The notes under the pieces were generated by a model. It was not told where the DNA came from, made no database searches, and worked only from the letters and a program-made list of their open reading frames with translations. Positions 1 through 12,424 of a DNA stretch of 51,809 nucleotides are shown one piece after another; positions within the stretch are counted from its first letter, which is position 1, and every line of letters starts with the position of its first letter. The position numbers were made by a program, and so were the translations under genes. The DNA lies in the NCBI GenBank assembly GCA_015501075.1, contig JADNYJ010000247.1:1-51809 (forward strand), read 5' to 3'. This DNA comes from Gymnopilus junonius (taxonomy: Eukaryota; Basidiomycota; Agaricomycetes; Agaricales; Galerinaceae).

Positions 1-3000
1 TCAAGGATTTATATACCGGTGCGCGAAAGCAGTCCGGTCGCAGATATACATACACCCGAAGTAATCTACCATTAAACTACGCCTAGTGCGGGACTGGCTC
101 CCACGGGCCAACTTGGGACCATAAAACAATGGGCCCGTACTCTCGTTGATGCCCCGACCGAAGGGAGGGGTCCAACAAAGTAAAAGAAGGGCACCGGAAG
201 GGGGCCCGCCAGCCAAACCCGACAGCCCAGGATGCGCGCATACTGTGTTAGCCACTGAAGGCAGACCATTTCGGGTCACCGAAGCAGGGGGCCACACTTG
301 TCTGTGGATAGCGCCGGAGCTCCAGAACCCAGACCCCCACCCTCAACCCAGCAAAGCCGAAGCCTGCCAAGTATTAGGACTCTGTTCTGAGCGCACCCCA
401 AACCGCTGAATCCAACCAGCAGGAACAACACCTACCTTGCCCGACCAAGTTATCCGACACCCCTAGGGGGGCGGTTGAAGGCGAACGCCGTGGGGTTAGC
501 CTTCAAGAAAGATACGAGCTGATCCAGACGAATTGGATAGTCGTGACGGTCTTGCTGGGGACACGTCCGGAACAAATGATCACGGGTTTGGGTATGGTGG
601 CCGCACTCGCAACTGGTGGATTCAGGGATGTTGAATCGAGAGTAGTACTCCCCAATGGGAGCATGGTTGGTGATGGCACGAGTGACCCTTGTGAAGAGAG
701 TCAGGTCGCCGCCTACAGCTTGAAGCCAGGGACCGCCTCGTTTGGCCCGTGGTTCGAGTCGACCCCCGTCGAGGTCGGTGAGCGACAAAAATTGTCGCCC
801 TGAGTATGAAGGTTGCTGGAACAACTCGTGCCAGCCTTCCCCTGGATTATCGTCCGCTGCTTTGCGCAGCGATGCAAGTGAGTGTGGCGTGTTAGGCCCC
901 ACCGCTACAGAGAGCTCAGTCGCCATGAGATGAGCTTGATAGTGTATGCCCCACTTCAGAGAAGATGGGACATGATGAAGGGAGATGTGGCGGCCAGGGC
1001 CCCTGGTCCACCACTCTGTAAGGGCGCGGATCACAGCCAAGGAATGACCCTGGCCGGAATGCACGGAGGCATCGAGCAGACTCCCCAAAGCCTTGGTGGA
1101 ATCCACAAGATAACAATGTAGTCACATTGTCCATGGCCAAGCCCGGACAATTGCAGTACGAAGGGAATAGAGCTCCGCATCCTCTGCGAGAGCACTCCCA
1201 GCCGCGTAGCGAGATGCATGCACCTCAACTCCCTGGCGAAAGACAAGCGAAGCTGCAATAGCCTGCTTGTTCCGGTCAGTGGGGCGACTACCATCGCCGA
1301 CACAGATCAGAGTGGACGGTTCCCGCTTCGAGGCCTCCCAGAAGCGGTCTAACCATTCGCGCCGGAGCCCAACCTTATCCTTGGGTGCCGGAGTGATATC
1401 AAAGTGAATTCCATGATGTAACTCAAGGAATCGCCCACCTGGACGAGCCTCTGGAGCAAAGGGCTCCAGCGGCTCGCTGACTACATGGAGCGTGTCATCG
1501 ACTCCATAACAGTACCCCGCACCTTAGAGCGTTGTGGGGCAGTCATAAAGGCAGCAGAGCGAGGGTGAGGAGTCGCTCCTTTGGAAAAGGGCGCACTCAG
1601 AAGGAGCGCACCGGGTGAGTGTCCGAGAGGGCCGCCATGCGCAGAACACCGACTGCAGCAGCACGTTTCAGGACTAAGTTGATAGGGACCAGGCCAGCAA
1701 GGGCCTCGATCCCTCCAGTTGGAGAGGTGCGGAATGCACCGGTAATCCAGAGCGCAGCATGACGTTGCATGCTGGTCAGTAGTTTAATGGTTCCCTGGCA
1801 CTTAGCGCCTTGGAAGAACCACAAGCGAAGGCCGTATGTTGCAATAGGCAACACACAAGACCTGTAAAGCAGACGCTTTTGCATGGGCGTAAGCCCCCTA
1901 GATGAGTTACCAAGCATCCTCATCGCCTTAACAGTGGTGAAGGACTTGGTGGAGTAATACCGGACATGTTCATGAAACATCAATTTCCGGTCAAAGAAGA
2001 AACCCAAGTACCACCAAAACGGCTTGGGCGTCAGACGCTTGTCACGGGTGTAGGGGGCATACCCCAGATCCATGGACGGATTGAACTCCGAGTGAGAACG
2101 GTCAAAATGGAACAACTCCGTTTTGTCGTGCTCAAGAGCGAGGGCGAACTTTGTGAAGAGTTCGAAAATCACTGCATAGGACCTTTTCAAGGCTAAGCAG
2201 TTGGCGTCAAGGGTCTTTGACTGCACAATGAGGGTGCCGTCATCGATGTAGGAAGCAGAGTGGTATCAGAGACCGACTCATTCTGCATGAAGAGCTTCAG
2301 CACTGGTGCAAGGAAGAGTGCCGAAAGTACCGGGGACAAAGCAGAGCCCTGCCCCACCCCGACATCAGCTTGTCGGGGGTCAGATTGAAAACCGTTCCAG
2401 GCATACGACGTGGAACGGCCGACCAGGTATGATGAAAAGAATTCCACCACGTTAGGAGGGAAGCCCTGCTTCCTGAGGATCGCAATCAGCACTTCGTGAT
2501 TGAGGGAAGGGAAGAACTGTGCCACGTCAAAGGCGATGACACTGGTCTTTAAACCGCGAGCCCACCCTGCACGCACCAGGTGCGTGAGGAGCAAGCCCGC
2601 ATCCTCAGTGGAGCGCTGGCGCACACCACCGAGTTGATTAGGGTGGAAGATATCGTGCTTGACAGCATCGAATTGAATGCGGTTGGAAAGCATTTTCTCA
2701 ACCAATTTGCCAAGGGTGTTCAAGAGCACAATGGGCCTGAATGCCTTAGGCGTGGAATATGAGGGCTTGTTCGGTTTCGGAATAATAACCGACAAGGATT
2801 CCTTGAAATGAGTCGGCCAATACCCAACCCGAAGGCAGGCGTTAGCCAACTGCACGAACACCTGAAGACAGTGTTCGTCGCGAATAATTGCCTTGAGGTG
2901 TGACCACTTGATATGATCAGGACCCGGCGCCGAGTTGTTGGAGCAGGATGCCAAGGCCTCCCTCAATTCCAACAGTGAAAAGGCAGTCCACTCTCGCACT

Positions 3001-3055
3001 TCCATGTCGGGAAGGGAGGTGAGGCCGCTAATGTTGTACGTTCGGTCAGAGGCTG
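1..3055 (-). mobile_element. Tad1-like LINE copy F, 5'-truncated, CpG-rich
   Basis: Minus-strand non-LTR retrotransposon whose 3' end lies at the left edge of the window; the sequence starts with the same tail that elsewhere directly follows a poly(T) run (16453, 27382, 41889, 50053), so its A-tail is just outside. It carries the 3' UTR (1-449) and the end of ORF2. Its 5' end, at about 3055, falls in the region upstream of the reverse transcriptase and abuts an older LINE on the same strand. It keeps many CpG sites that are TG or CA in the older copies, so it is one of the youngest LINE copies here. Confidence 0.85.
450..3055 (-). pseudogene. LINE ORF2 fragment: reverse transcriptase, RNase H, C-terminal CCHC
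   Basis: Reads leftwards through the RT fingers and palm (the segment ending near 2193 contains FRPIVLLNTLGKLVEKMLSN and the ALSPVLSALF region), the thumb (2226 to 1597), an RNase H region with SDSTKALG-like text, and a C-terminal zinc cluster of the form CECGHH...HLFRTC shortly before the stop at 450. The frame changes at about 2240, 1500-1600 and 1110. The first break is one missing T just before the YVDD box, judged against the plus-strand copy at 3790. All breaks are small indels, several in short homopolymers, so this is either a young dead copy or an active copy with assembly errors. Confidence 0.8.
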
Positions 3056-3065
3056 CCCCTGGCAC

Positions 3066-3713
3066 TTAGCGCCCTGGAAGAAACAGCCAGAGGCCATATG
3101 TTGCAATAGGCAACACACAAGACCTGTAAAGCAGATGCTTTTGCATGGGTGTTAGCCCCCTGGAAGAGTTGCCAAGCATCCTCATTGCCTTAATGGTGGT
3201 GAAGGACTTGGTGGAATAATACCAGACATGTTCATGGAATGTCAACTTCCAGTCAAAGAAGAAACCCAAGTACTGCCAGAACGGCTTGGGCATCAGACAT
3301 TTGTCATGAGTATAGGGAGCGTACCCTAAATCCATGGACGGATTGAACTCAGAGTGAGAATGCTCAAAATGGAATAACTCCATCTTGTCATGCTCAAGAG
3401 TGAGAGTGAACTTTGTGAAGAGTTCAAAGATTACTGCATAGGACCTTTTCAGGGCTATGCAGTTGTCATCGAGTGTCTTTGACTGCACAATGAGTGTACC
3501 ATCATTGACATAAGAGAGCAGAGTGGTGTCGGTGACTGACTCGTTCTGCATGAACAACTTCAGCACTGGTGCGAGGAAGAGTGCCGAAAGTACTGGGGAC
3601 AAAGCTGAGCCCTGCCCCATGCCGACATCAGCTTGTTGGGGGTCAGATTGAAAGCCATTCCAAGCATAAGATGTGGAACAGCCAACAAGATAAGATGAAA
3701 AGAATTCCACCAT
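3066..3713 (-). pseudogene. LINE D ORF2 fragment: RT palm with YVND active site
   Basis: A 215-residue open stretch of reverse transcriptase between the insertion sites of copies F and E. It contains the GQGSALSPVLSALF region and the catalytic box, which reads SYVNDGTL at about 3501-3510 instead of SYVDDGTL. Position for position the Asp codon differs by CG to CA (GTCGAT versus GTCAAT). Other replacements against the young copy are Arg to Cys, His, Trp or Gln, also expected from CpG decay. This copy could not make active RT. Confidence 0.8.
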
Positions 3714-3718
3714 GTTAG

Positions 3719-3732
3719 GAGGGAAGCCCTGC
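3719..3732 (+). repeat. Target-site duplication of LINE E, left copy
   Basis: GAGGGAAGCCCTGC, repeated exactly at 6074-6087 after the poly(A) tail. It belongs to the RT sequence of the LINE D target. Confidence 0.9.
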
Positions 3733-6073
3733 TCACACCAGTGCTGAAGCTTTTCATGCAGAATGAGTCGGTCTCGGATACCACTCTGCTTTCCTACGTC
3801 GATGACGGCACCCTCATTGTGCAGTCAAAGACCCTTGACGCCAACTGTATAGCCTTGAAAAGGTCCTATGCAGTGATTTTCGAACTCTTCACAAAGTTCG
3901 CCCTCGCTCTTGAGCACGACAAAACGGAGTTGTTCCATTTTGACCGTTCTCACTCGGAGTTCAATCCGTCCATGGATCTGGGGTATGCCCCCTACACCCG
4001 TGACAAGCGTCTGACGCCCAAGCCGTTTTGGCGGTACTTGGGTTTCTTCTTTGACCGGAAATTGACATTTCACGAACATGTCCGGTATTACTCCACCAAA
4101 TCCTTCACCACCGTTAAGGCGATGCGGATGCTTGGTAACTCATCTAGGGGGCTCACGCCCTTGCAAAAGCGTCTGCTTTACAGGTCTTGTGTGTTGCCTA
4201 TCGCAACATACGGCCTTCGCTTGTGGTTCTTCCAAGGCGCTAAGTGCCAGGGAACCATTAAACTACTGACCAGCATGCAACGTCATGCTGCGCTCTGGAT
4301 TACCGGTGCATTCCGCACCTCTCCAACTGGAGGGATCGAGGCCCTTGCTGGCCTGGTCCCTATCAACTTAGTCCTGAAACGTGCTGCTGCAGTCGGTGTT
4401 CTGCGCATGGCGGCCCTGTCGGACACTCACCCGGTGCGCTCTCTTCTGAGTGCGCCCTTTTCCAAAGGAGCGACTCCTCACCCTCGCTCTGCTGCCTTTA
4501 TGACTGCCCCACAACGTGCTAAGGTGCGGGGTACTGTTATGGACGTCGATGACACGCTCCATGTAGTCAGCGAGCCGCTGGAGCCCTTTGCTCCAGAGGC
4601 TCGTCCAGGTGGGCGATTCCTTGAGTTACATCATGGAATTCGCTTTGATATCACTCCGGCACCCAAGGATAAGGTTGGGCTTCGGCGCGAATGGTTAGAC
4701 CGCTTCTGGGAGGCCTCGAAGCGGGAACCATCCACTCTGGTCTGTGTCGGCGACGGTAGTCGCCCCACTGACCGGAACAAGCAGGCCATTGCAGCTTCAC
4801 TTGTCTTTCGCCAGGGCGTTGAGGTGCACGCATCTCGTTACGTGGCTGGGAGTGCTCTTGCAGAGGATGCGGAGCTTTATTCCCTTCGTACTGCAATTGT
4901 CCGGGCTTGCGCCATGGACAACTGTGACTACATCGTTATCTTGTCAGATTCCACCAAGGCTTTGGGGGGTCTGCTTGATGCCTCCGTGCATTCCGGCCAG
5001 GGTCATTCCTTGGCTGTTATCCGCGCCCTTACAGAGTGGTGGACCAGGGGCCCTGGCCGCCACATCTCCCTTCATCATGTCCCGTCTTCTCTGAAGTGGG
5101 GCATACACTATCAAGCTCATCTCATGGCAACTGAGCTTTCTGTAGCGGTGGGGCCTAACACGCCACACTCACTTGCATCGTTGCGCAAAGCCGTGGACGA
5201 TAATCCGGGGGAAGGCTGGCAAGAGTTGTTCCAGCAACCCTCGTACTCAGGGCGACAATTTTTGTTGCTCACTGACCTCGACGGGGGTCGACTCGAACCA
5301 CGGGCCAAACGAGGTGGTCCCTGGCTTCAAGCTGCAGGTGGCGACCTGACTCTTTTACTAGGGTCACTCGCGCCATCACAACCATGCTCCCATTGGGGAG
5401 TACTACTCTCGATTCAACATCCCTGAATCCACCAGTTGCGAGTGCGGCCACCATACCCAAACCCGTGATCACTTGTTCCGGACGTGTCCCCAGCACGACC
5501 GTCACGACTATCCAGTTCGTCTGGATCAGCTCATATCTTTCTTGAAGGCTAACCCCACGGCGTTCGCCTTCAACCGCCCCCCTAGGGGGTCGGATAACTT
5601 GGTCGGGCAAGGTGGGTGTTGTTCCTGTTGGCTGGATTCGGCGGCTTGGGGTGCGCTCAGAACAGAGTCCTAATACCTGGCGGGCTTCGGCTTTGCTGGG
5701 TTGAGGGTGGGGGTCTGGGTTCTGGAGCTTCGGCGCTATCGACAGACAAGTGTGACCCCCTGCTTCGGCGACCCGAAATGGTCTGCCTTCAGTGGCTAAC
5801 TCAGTATGCGCGCATCCTGGGCTGTCGGGTTTGGCTGGCGGGCCCCCTTCCGGTGCCCTTCTTTTACTTTGTTGGACCCCTCCCTTCGGTCGGGGCATCA
5901 ACGAGAGTACGGGCCCATTGTTTTATGGTTCCAAGTTGGCCCACGGGAGCCAGTCCCGCACTAGGCGTAGTTTAATGGTAGATTACTTCGGGTGCATGTA
6001 TATCTGCGACCGGACTGCTTTCGCGCACCGGTATATAAATCTTTGATTTAAAAAAAAAAAAAAAAAAAAAAAA
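3733..6073 (+). mobile_element. Tad1-like LINE copy E, 5'-truncated, with target-site duplication
   Basis: Plus-strand LINE starting inside RT and ending in a poly(A) tail (6051-6073). It is flanked by a 14-bp direct repeat GAGGGAAGCCCTGC at 3719-3732 and 6074-6087, the expected product of target-primed reverse transcription. Apart from orientation it is close to copy F, and it is CpG-rich. It lies in the opposite orientation to, and inside, LINE D. Confidence 0.92.
3735..5597 (+). pseudogene. LINE E ORF2 fragment: RT, RNase H, CCHC
   Basis: The best-preserved ORF2 C-terminal part in the window: one open frame runs to 5426. It starts in the RT palm, with the YVDD box at about 3794-3806 (SYVDDGTLIVQSKTL), continues through the thumb and an RNase H domain (VCVGDGSRP..., AEDAELYSL, SDSTKALGG, giving the D-E-D pattern), and ends with the CECGHH...HLFRTC zinc cluster. 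Two one-base deletions at about 5357-5382 shift the frame before the zinc cluster, and a third near 5590 removes the normal stop. No ATG precedes it because the 5' truncation falls within the gene. Confidence 0.85.
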
Positions 6074-6074
6074 G

Positions 6075-7320
6075 AGGGAAGCCCTGCTTCCTGAGAATCG
6101 CAATCAACACTTCGTGATTGAGGAAGGGAAGAACTGCACCACGTCAAAGCGATGACACTGGTCTTCAAGCCGTGAGCCCACCCCGCATGCACCAGGTGCA
6201 TGAGGAGCAAGCCCGCGTCCTCGGTGGAATGCTGCGCACTCTGCCGAGTTGATTAGGATGAAAGATATTGTGCTTAACAGCATCACACTGAATGCAGTTG
6301 GAAAGCATCTTTTCAACCAACTTGCCAAGGGTGTTCAGGAGGACAATAGGCCTGAATGCCTTAGGTGTGGAGTACAAGGGCTTGTTCGGCTTGGGAATGA
6401 TCACTGACAAAGATTCCTTAAAATGAGTCGGCCAATACCCAACCCTAAGGCAGGCATTAGCTAACTGCACAAACACCTGAAGACAGTGTTCGTCATGGAT
6501 AATTGTAAGGTGTGACCACTTGATATGATCAGGCCCTGGTGCTGAGTTGTTAGAGCAGGATGCCAAGGCCTCCCTCAATTCTAATAGTGAAAAGGCAGTC
6601 CACTCTCATATTTCCATATCGGAAAGGGAGGTGAGGCCACCAATGTCATACAGTCAGTCAGAGGCCGAATTGTACATGCCATGAAGGGTGTCCCAGAGGG
6701 AGGGCATATCATGGCAGGGCTGTCCATTAAATTGGATAGCCTCGGAAGGTGGTAACTTGCACTGCTGGATCCAATTCATGAGATCCCAGGGGTGCTTGTT
6801 GGTAGTAGCAACTTCAGAGACGCATTCATCAAAGAACCTGCACTTAGCAGCTTTGACAGCTTTGCAGAATATTTTATAGTTATTGTGGGAGTTATCCCAC
6901 TGATAAGTATTGAAAGAGTCCTCACATGAGTTGTCCCACCAAGGACGGGAGTGAGGGGAAATGTGAATTGCCTTGGAATACTTTTGCCAAGCATCCGAGA
7001 AGGTGGAAGCCACATCCGAAGACACAGCCTCCACCTGATCCAGGGTGTTGATTGGCGCAAAGGGATCAATGCCCTTGAGCTTCTCAATGATGGACAACAC
7101 AAAGTCATCCAATTGATCCAGTGGCAGTGAGTGCATTGGAACAGCTGCTGCCACCAGAGCAACAGAAATAGAGCAGGCCAGCAGAACATGGTCCAATGGC
7201 CCGCGTGACAGCTCTCCTCGCTGAGTGCCTGCAGACAGCTCCTCGGTAGGTTGAACAAAGATGAGGTCGATAACTGACTCTTGTAGTGATGGGTTTCCAG
7301 GAATGTGAGTGGGACCCAGA
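6075..7320 (-). pseudogene. LINE D ORF2 fragment: end of endonuclease to RT fingers
   Basis: Reading from 7320 leftwards: the end of the APE-type endonuclease (DLIFVQPT and a GPLDHVLL segment, the likely counterpart of the SDH motif), a linker (SDAWQKYSKAI, PWWDNSCEDSF, WDLMNWIQQ) and the RT fingers (APGPDHIKWSHL, FRPIVLLNTLGKLVEKMLSN). At least three frame changes occur, and three bases present in the other copies are missing near 6507. The Copia at 7321 interrupts it on the right and LINE E on the left. Confidence 0.8.
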
Positions 7321-7828
7321 TGTTAGAAGTAGTGATCAAACACTTCTAACAATGTTCTATAAACATTAGATTAGCTTTAGAATAGACTTAGAATTAGTTT
7401 CACTTCATTTGGACACTTGTAGTTTACTAAGTTTCTGCTTTTGGTCGCGTTTTCACTAGTATTTTGTGAATTACTCGGCGTAGAGTTAGAATTTCGGAAA
7501 ACGGATTTGAGATCTGAAATCAGGTCGAAAATCCGGTTCTAGTGATATAGCATACATGGCATTTAAAGTACGTTTGTGTTTTGACATTTTCGAATTGTCC
7601 ACATTTTGGGTGTTTTGTCACGCCTCGCGGTTTTTGGGCACGTAGCTACATTAGATACTATGTTTCCTACTATGTCAAGCGAAAGCAAGACACTACGATT
7701 TGAATTGAACAAGTTATAAGCATTTTGAGTTATACTCTGTGATTCTCAGTGATTGCTGTACTTGAGCATACTAGTTGGTTGAGCTGTGTTAACTACACAG
7801 ATCCTTGCTTATTTGTGCAAGTCTAACA
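7321..7828 (+). repeat. 5' LTR of Copia copy 1
   Basis: Begins TGTTAGAAG and ends CAAGTCTAACA. It appears identical to 12425-12932. A short inverted motif occurs at its start (TTAGAAG...CTTCTAA). Confidence 0.95.
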
Positions 7829-7844
7829 GGTTATGGGCCCCGAG
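7829..7844 (+). other. Primer-binding site: internal initiator-Met tRNA (half-tRNA type)
   Basis: GGTTATGGGCCCCGAG directly after the LTR. Its complement reads CTCGGGGCCCATAACC, which matches the anticodon stem-loop of initiator methionine tRNA (CAT anticodon) rather than a tRNA 3' end. Drosophila copia and yeast Ty5 are known to prime from a cleaved half of this tRNA. The same site is present in copy 2. Confidence 0.85.
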
Positions 7845-8018
7845 CTCTAACTTGGCATAACTGATTGAGTTGCATACTGCTAGTAACTGTGTTCTGTGGG
7901 CTTATATTGAACTACTATTAAACCTAGTTCAAATCTTGAAGTTGGATTATATTGATCACACCTGTGATTGATTACACTTGAATTATACTTGACTACACTT
8001 GTTGTCAAATTGGGAATT

Positions 8019-11000
8019 ATGTCTGCAAGCAATTCAGACACTATGGCTAGAATCAAGCCATTGTCCAATTCAAACTATCCTGAATGGAGTGGTGAGATGA
8101 GGGCATGGCTGATGAGAAATGGGCTATGGAGGCTTGTCTCTGGCAAGGAGACTTTGCCTAGTGATGTAGCAGGGCAGGATAAATGGGAAGCGAAGGCTGA
8201 GAAGGCAGCAGGGGAGATCTATCTCTTGGTAGAGAGTGATCAGAGGGTGCACTTCAGAGGGCATGAAGATGACCCAGTCAAGATGTGGACATTGTTAGAG
8301 GCTGCCCACCTATCAAAGAAGCCTGGCGCACGCTTTAATGCATATGACGACCTGTTTTCTATCAGAAAACAGGATGATGAAAGCTTGATGCAATTGGGGC
8401 TCAGAATAGAGAAGTCAATGCAGGCCATTCAGAACCTGCGCCCAGCTACCTTCACTATTGAAGAGCTGGATGAAGAGCTCCAATGCATGGCACTGATCCG
8501 TGCCTTACCAGAGGAATACCGTGTCTTGTCATCATCATTGTTGTTGATGCCGAAACTTGACAAGGGTACAATTCTGCAAGCATTCAGAAGTGATGAGTTA
8601 AATCGTCAACGTCAGGAGTCAGCTAGTGTTGCCAAGACAGGTGGCAACAATTGGAAGAAGAAGAAGGGTGGCCCAAGCAATGGAAACAACTATCACAGCC
8701 ATGGAGTTTCAAGTGGGCACAGTGGCAATTCGGACAAGAAGGCAAAAGACATCACTTGTTTCTTTTGTCATGATAAGGGTCATTGGATGTCAGACTGCCC
8801 TATCCTTAATGAGCTGAAAGGAAGGGTTAAGAGCAACATTGAGGGTGCTAAAAAGGCAGAGGTTGAACGGGCAGCGAATGTTATGGAGAGCGCTGGCAAG
8901 GCAAGTGCTGTTTCTGACTTGGAGGCAAATGCTACATCTTCTAATGTGTTTGAATGGAACACTGATACAGGAGCCACTTCTCATATGACCCCACACCGTA
9001 ATTGGATCCGCAATTATACCCCCTATAGAGTCCCAATCAGACTAGCGGATCATAGAGTTATCTATTCTGAAGGTGTTGGTTATGTGAAATTTAGACCTGT
9101 AATAGATGGGAAACAATATAGAGATGTATTATTTACTAGAGTCTTACATGTACCTGCCTTACGTAATAACCTTCTTGCTGTTCTCTATTTGACTAAGTAC
9201 AAGGGAATTGATGTTCATATTTCTTCTGCAAAGATGGACTTCCTTGAGAAAGGTCAACTATTGTTCCGTGCTTCTATTGCTGAGGATGATATTGGTTATC
9301 TAGATGGTTCAACAGTAGATATAATGGAGAATGTGCATTTGGCCTCTACACTGCCCCTTGACTTGTCTTTATGGCATAAACGGCTTGGACACCACAACTA
9401 TGATGATATCAAGCTTATGATATCTAAGGATATGGTTGATGGTTTGGTACTGGATTCCAAGGCAAAGCCTGATCCAATCTGTGAACCCTGTTTGGCTGGA
9501 AAGATGCATGCAAATCCTTTTCTTCCTTCACAGCATCGAGCTACAGAACTCCTAGAATTAATTCACTCTGATGTGCATGATCTTGGTGTTATCTCTCATG
9601 AAGGCTATCGTTATTGGGTATCTTTGTAGATGACTCATGTCGCTTTAAGGCATTAATGCCTATGAAGCACAAGAGTGACCAGTTTACTTGTTTTAAGAAG
9701 TTCAAAGCATATGCTGAGAACTTGACTGGTAAAAAGATCAAGCGCTTCAGAGATGATAAAGGTGGTGAATACATGTCTAAGGAATTCTGTGACTATATGG
9801 ATGCTTGTGGTATTGTCAGGGAACATAGTGTTCGTAATCGACCTCAGCAAAATGGAGTAGCTGAGAGAACAAACAGGACATTTGCAGAAAGGATTGTGGC
9901 ACTGCTTGAAGAATCTGGTCTGTCGAAACGCTTTTGGGTTGAGTGTCTAGCTGCACTTGTACACGTTGTGAATCGTTGTCCCACATCTGCTCTTGTTGGT
10001 AAAACACCTTAATGAAGGATGGCATGGAAGCAAGCCAAGTGTGAGTCATTTGAGGGTCTGGGGATGTGTTGCATATGTTCATATTCAGCGGGACAAGAGG
10101 GAGAAGTTAGGTTCTCATATGGAGAAGTGTATCTTTATTGGGTATCCTGATGGTTACAAGGGATGGAAGTTTTACAACCCAGTAACTAAGAAGATCATTA
10201 TCTGTGAACGTGCAGATTTTGATGAGCGCTACACATTTGGTGGCCAACTATTGCAAGGACCTAATTCAGATTCAGGAACTCCTCCAACAGAACCACGCCC
10301 ACTGGTTCCAATGCAGGAAAATGATGATGCACCATCTAATGTCAGTGACAATCTTCTGCCGCAATTAGAGGTTCAGCCTACAGCAGAACCCATTGTACAG
10401 CCTGTGCGTCAGCCAGCTATTAGGAAACCAGAAGAAGTCAAACCAGAACCTGAACTTGATGAACCACGAGCTGAATCACCTGGGCTTGAATATTTGGATG
10501 ATGATCCTCAAGAAGAGCATGAAGCACTGCCATCTCCTGTTCCTAGACTTAGACACCGCCGCAGAAATGAGGTTGATCCAGTTGAGTTATCAGACTCTGA
10601 TGATAGGCCATTGCCTCTGAGAAGGTCTAAACGTGCCCCACATCCTCCTACTGAATGGTGGACAGTTGCTCGCAATCGTACATCAGCAGTACCTGACCCT
10701 GACCTTGATGATGGGGATGATGATGATGAGGATTTTGAAGATGCACATGTTGTGCATGGTGGCAAACCTGACCCTCAATCATATAAGGAGGCTATTTCAT
10801 CTGATGAGTCTGATAAATGGAAGGCTTCCATGTTGGAAGAATACAACTGGCATCTGGAAAATGGAACATGGACTATTGTGGAGCTTCCTGAGGATAAGAA
10901 TGCTATTGGGTGTAAATGGGTATTTAAAACCAAGTACAATGCAGATGGGTCAATTGAGAGATTCAAATCACGTGTGGTTGCAAAGGGCTTTAGCCAGCGA

Positions 11001-12374
11001 CCTGGGCAGGACTATTTTGAAACCTTTGCTTCAACTATGCGTCAGGCAACTGTGCGTGTTGTGTTAGCTCTGGCTGCTATTGAGGATATGGAATTGCGTT
11101 CAGTAGATATCTCCTATGCATTCACTAACAGTGATATTGATGTGGAGATCTATATGCAGCAGCCAGAGGGATTCAAGCAGGGTGGAAAGAATCATGTCTG
11201 TAAGCTCAACAAGTCCCTGTATGGGTTAAAGCAGGCTTCACGCTTGTGGGGTGAGACCTTAGGAAAGGTGCTGTCTGATCTTGGGTTTAGGAAGACCTAT
11301 AGTGATGCCTCACTCTACATCTATGACCGAGATGGCATCAAAGTCATAGTACCTGTCTTTGTTGATGACATTACTATGGCATCTAAGTCAAAGGAATTAC
11401 TGGACAACTTTGTAATTGAACTCGGCAAGCGATTCAAACTAAGAGATCTAGGTGAAACCCACTTCTTATTAGGTGTTGAAGTAACCAGAGATCGCAAGAA
11501 TCGCAAATTGTACCTGGCTCAGCGCCAGTACATCATCAATAAGCTGGAAGAGTTCAATATGGCTGATTGCAAACCAATTGGCACACCTATGGTGCCTGGT
11601 TCAAAGTTGACCTCTGAGCAAAGTCCTAAGACTATGGATGAAGTGATGGAAATGAAAGACATCCCATACATAAGCGCCGTTGGATCCCTCATGTATCTGG
11701 CTACCATGACTCGTCCTGATATTGCATACACTGTTGGTGTATTAGCCCGCTTTAATTCCAATCCTGGAATGACCCACTGGAAGGCTGTCAGACACCTGTT
11801 CCGCTATTTGAAGGGCACAGTTGATATGAAGCTAGAGTATGGTCCTGATGAAGAAATTGGCAATCACTTGTTTGCAACTTATTGTGATGCTGATCATGGT
11901 GGGGACAAGGACTGTGGCAAATCAACTAGTGGATACATGGTTAAGCTTGGTTCGGGGGTTGTTTCATGGCGAAGCAAACTGCAGCCTGTGGTCACTAGGT
12001 CGACAACAGAAGCAGAGTTCATTGCTGGAGGAGCTGCTGGCATGGAGATAAGATGGATGCAGAATCTGTTACAGGAATTGGGCTATCATCCTACTACACC
12101 TGCAAAGTTGTATATGGATAATCAGTCAGCCATGTCTGTTGCAAAGAATCCAGAACATCATGGGCGAATGAAGCATTTGGATCTTTGCTTTTACTGGTTG
12201 CGGGATCAGGTAGAGATGAAAAGGATTCTGCCCCATTATATTCGAACAGAGGACATGCCTGCAGATCTGTTGACCAAGGCACTGCCTAAGCCCCAAGTGA
12301 AGAAGCTTAGAGAGTTAATGGGATTGGTAATGGGAGATGTTCGATCAGGGGGTTGTGTGGAAGATATGGAGTGA
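8019..12374 (+). pseudogene. Copia gag-pol polyprotein with two compensating 1-nt frameshifts
   Basis: Starts at ATG 8019 (MSASNSDTMARIK). Domains in order: UBN2-type gag; CCHC knuckle CFFCHDKGHWMSDC at about 8758; protease motif NTDTGATSHM at about 8958; integrase zinc region (LWHKRLGHHN...ICEPC) and core, with DDKGGEY and QQNGVAERTNRT supplying later D and E residues; RT with FVDD; RNase H with YCDADHGG, STTEAEF and MDNQSA. One T is missing at about 9624 (after TGGGTATC), giving a stop at 9627, and one extra T lies at about 10010 (GKTP then stop). The two indels bracket the integrase core and restore the frame. Both lie at T runs, so they may be sequencing errors. A single polyprotein with no separate gag stop is usual for Copia. 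Confidence 0.93.
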
Positions 12375-12415
12375 ATGATGCTCCATCTCCTTTTGAATTG
12401 TTGAAGTGTTTCATC

Positions 12416-12424
12416 AGGGGGTTG
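12416..12424 (+). other. Polypurine tract of Copia copy 1
   Basis: AGGGGGTTG ends immediately before the 3' LTR. The same string with its context (TCAGGGGGTTGTGT) occurs once more about 70 bp upstream, at about 12344-12358, overlapping the end of pol. Confidence 0.75.

Noticed and set aside
40..110. tRNA gene in the LINE tail
   Set aside because: Only an A-box-like stretch is present; acceptor stem, anticodon arm and B box cannot be formed.
9993..12374. Separate Copia RT-RNase H gene
   Set aside because: It is the continuation of the gag-pol frame after a 1-nt insertion at about 10010, not an independent gene.
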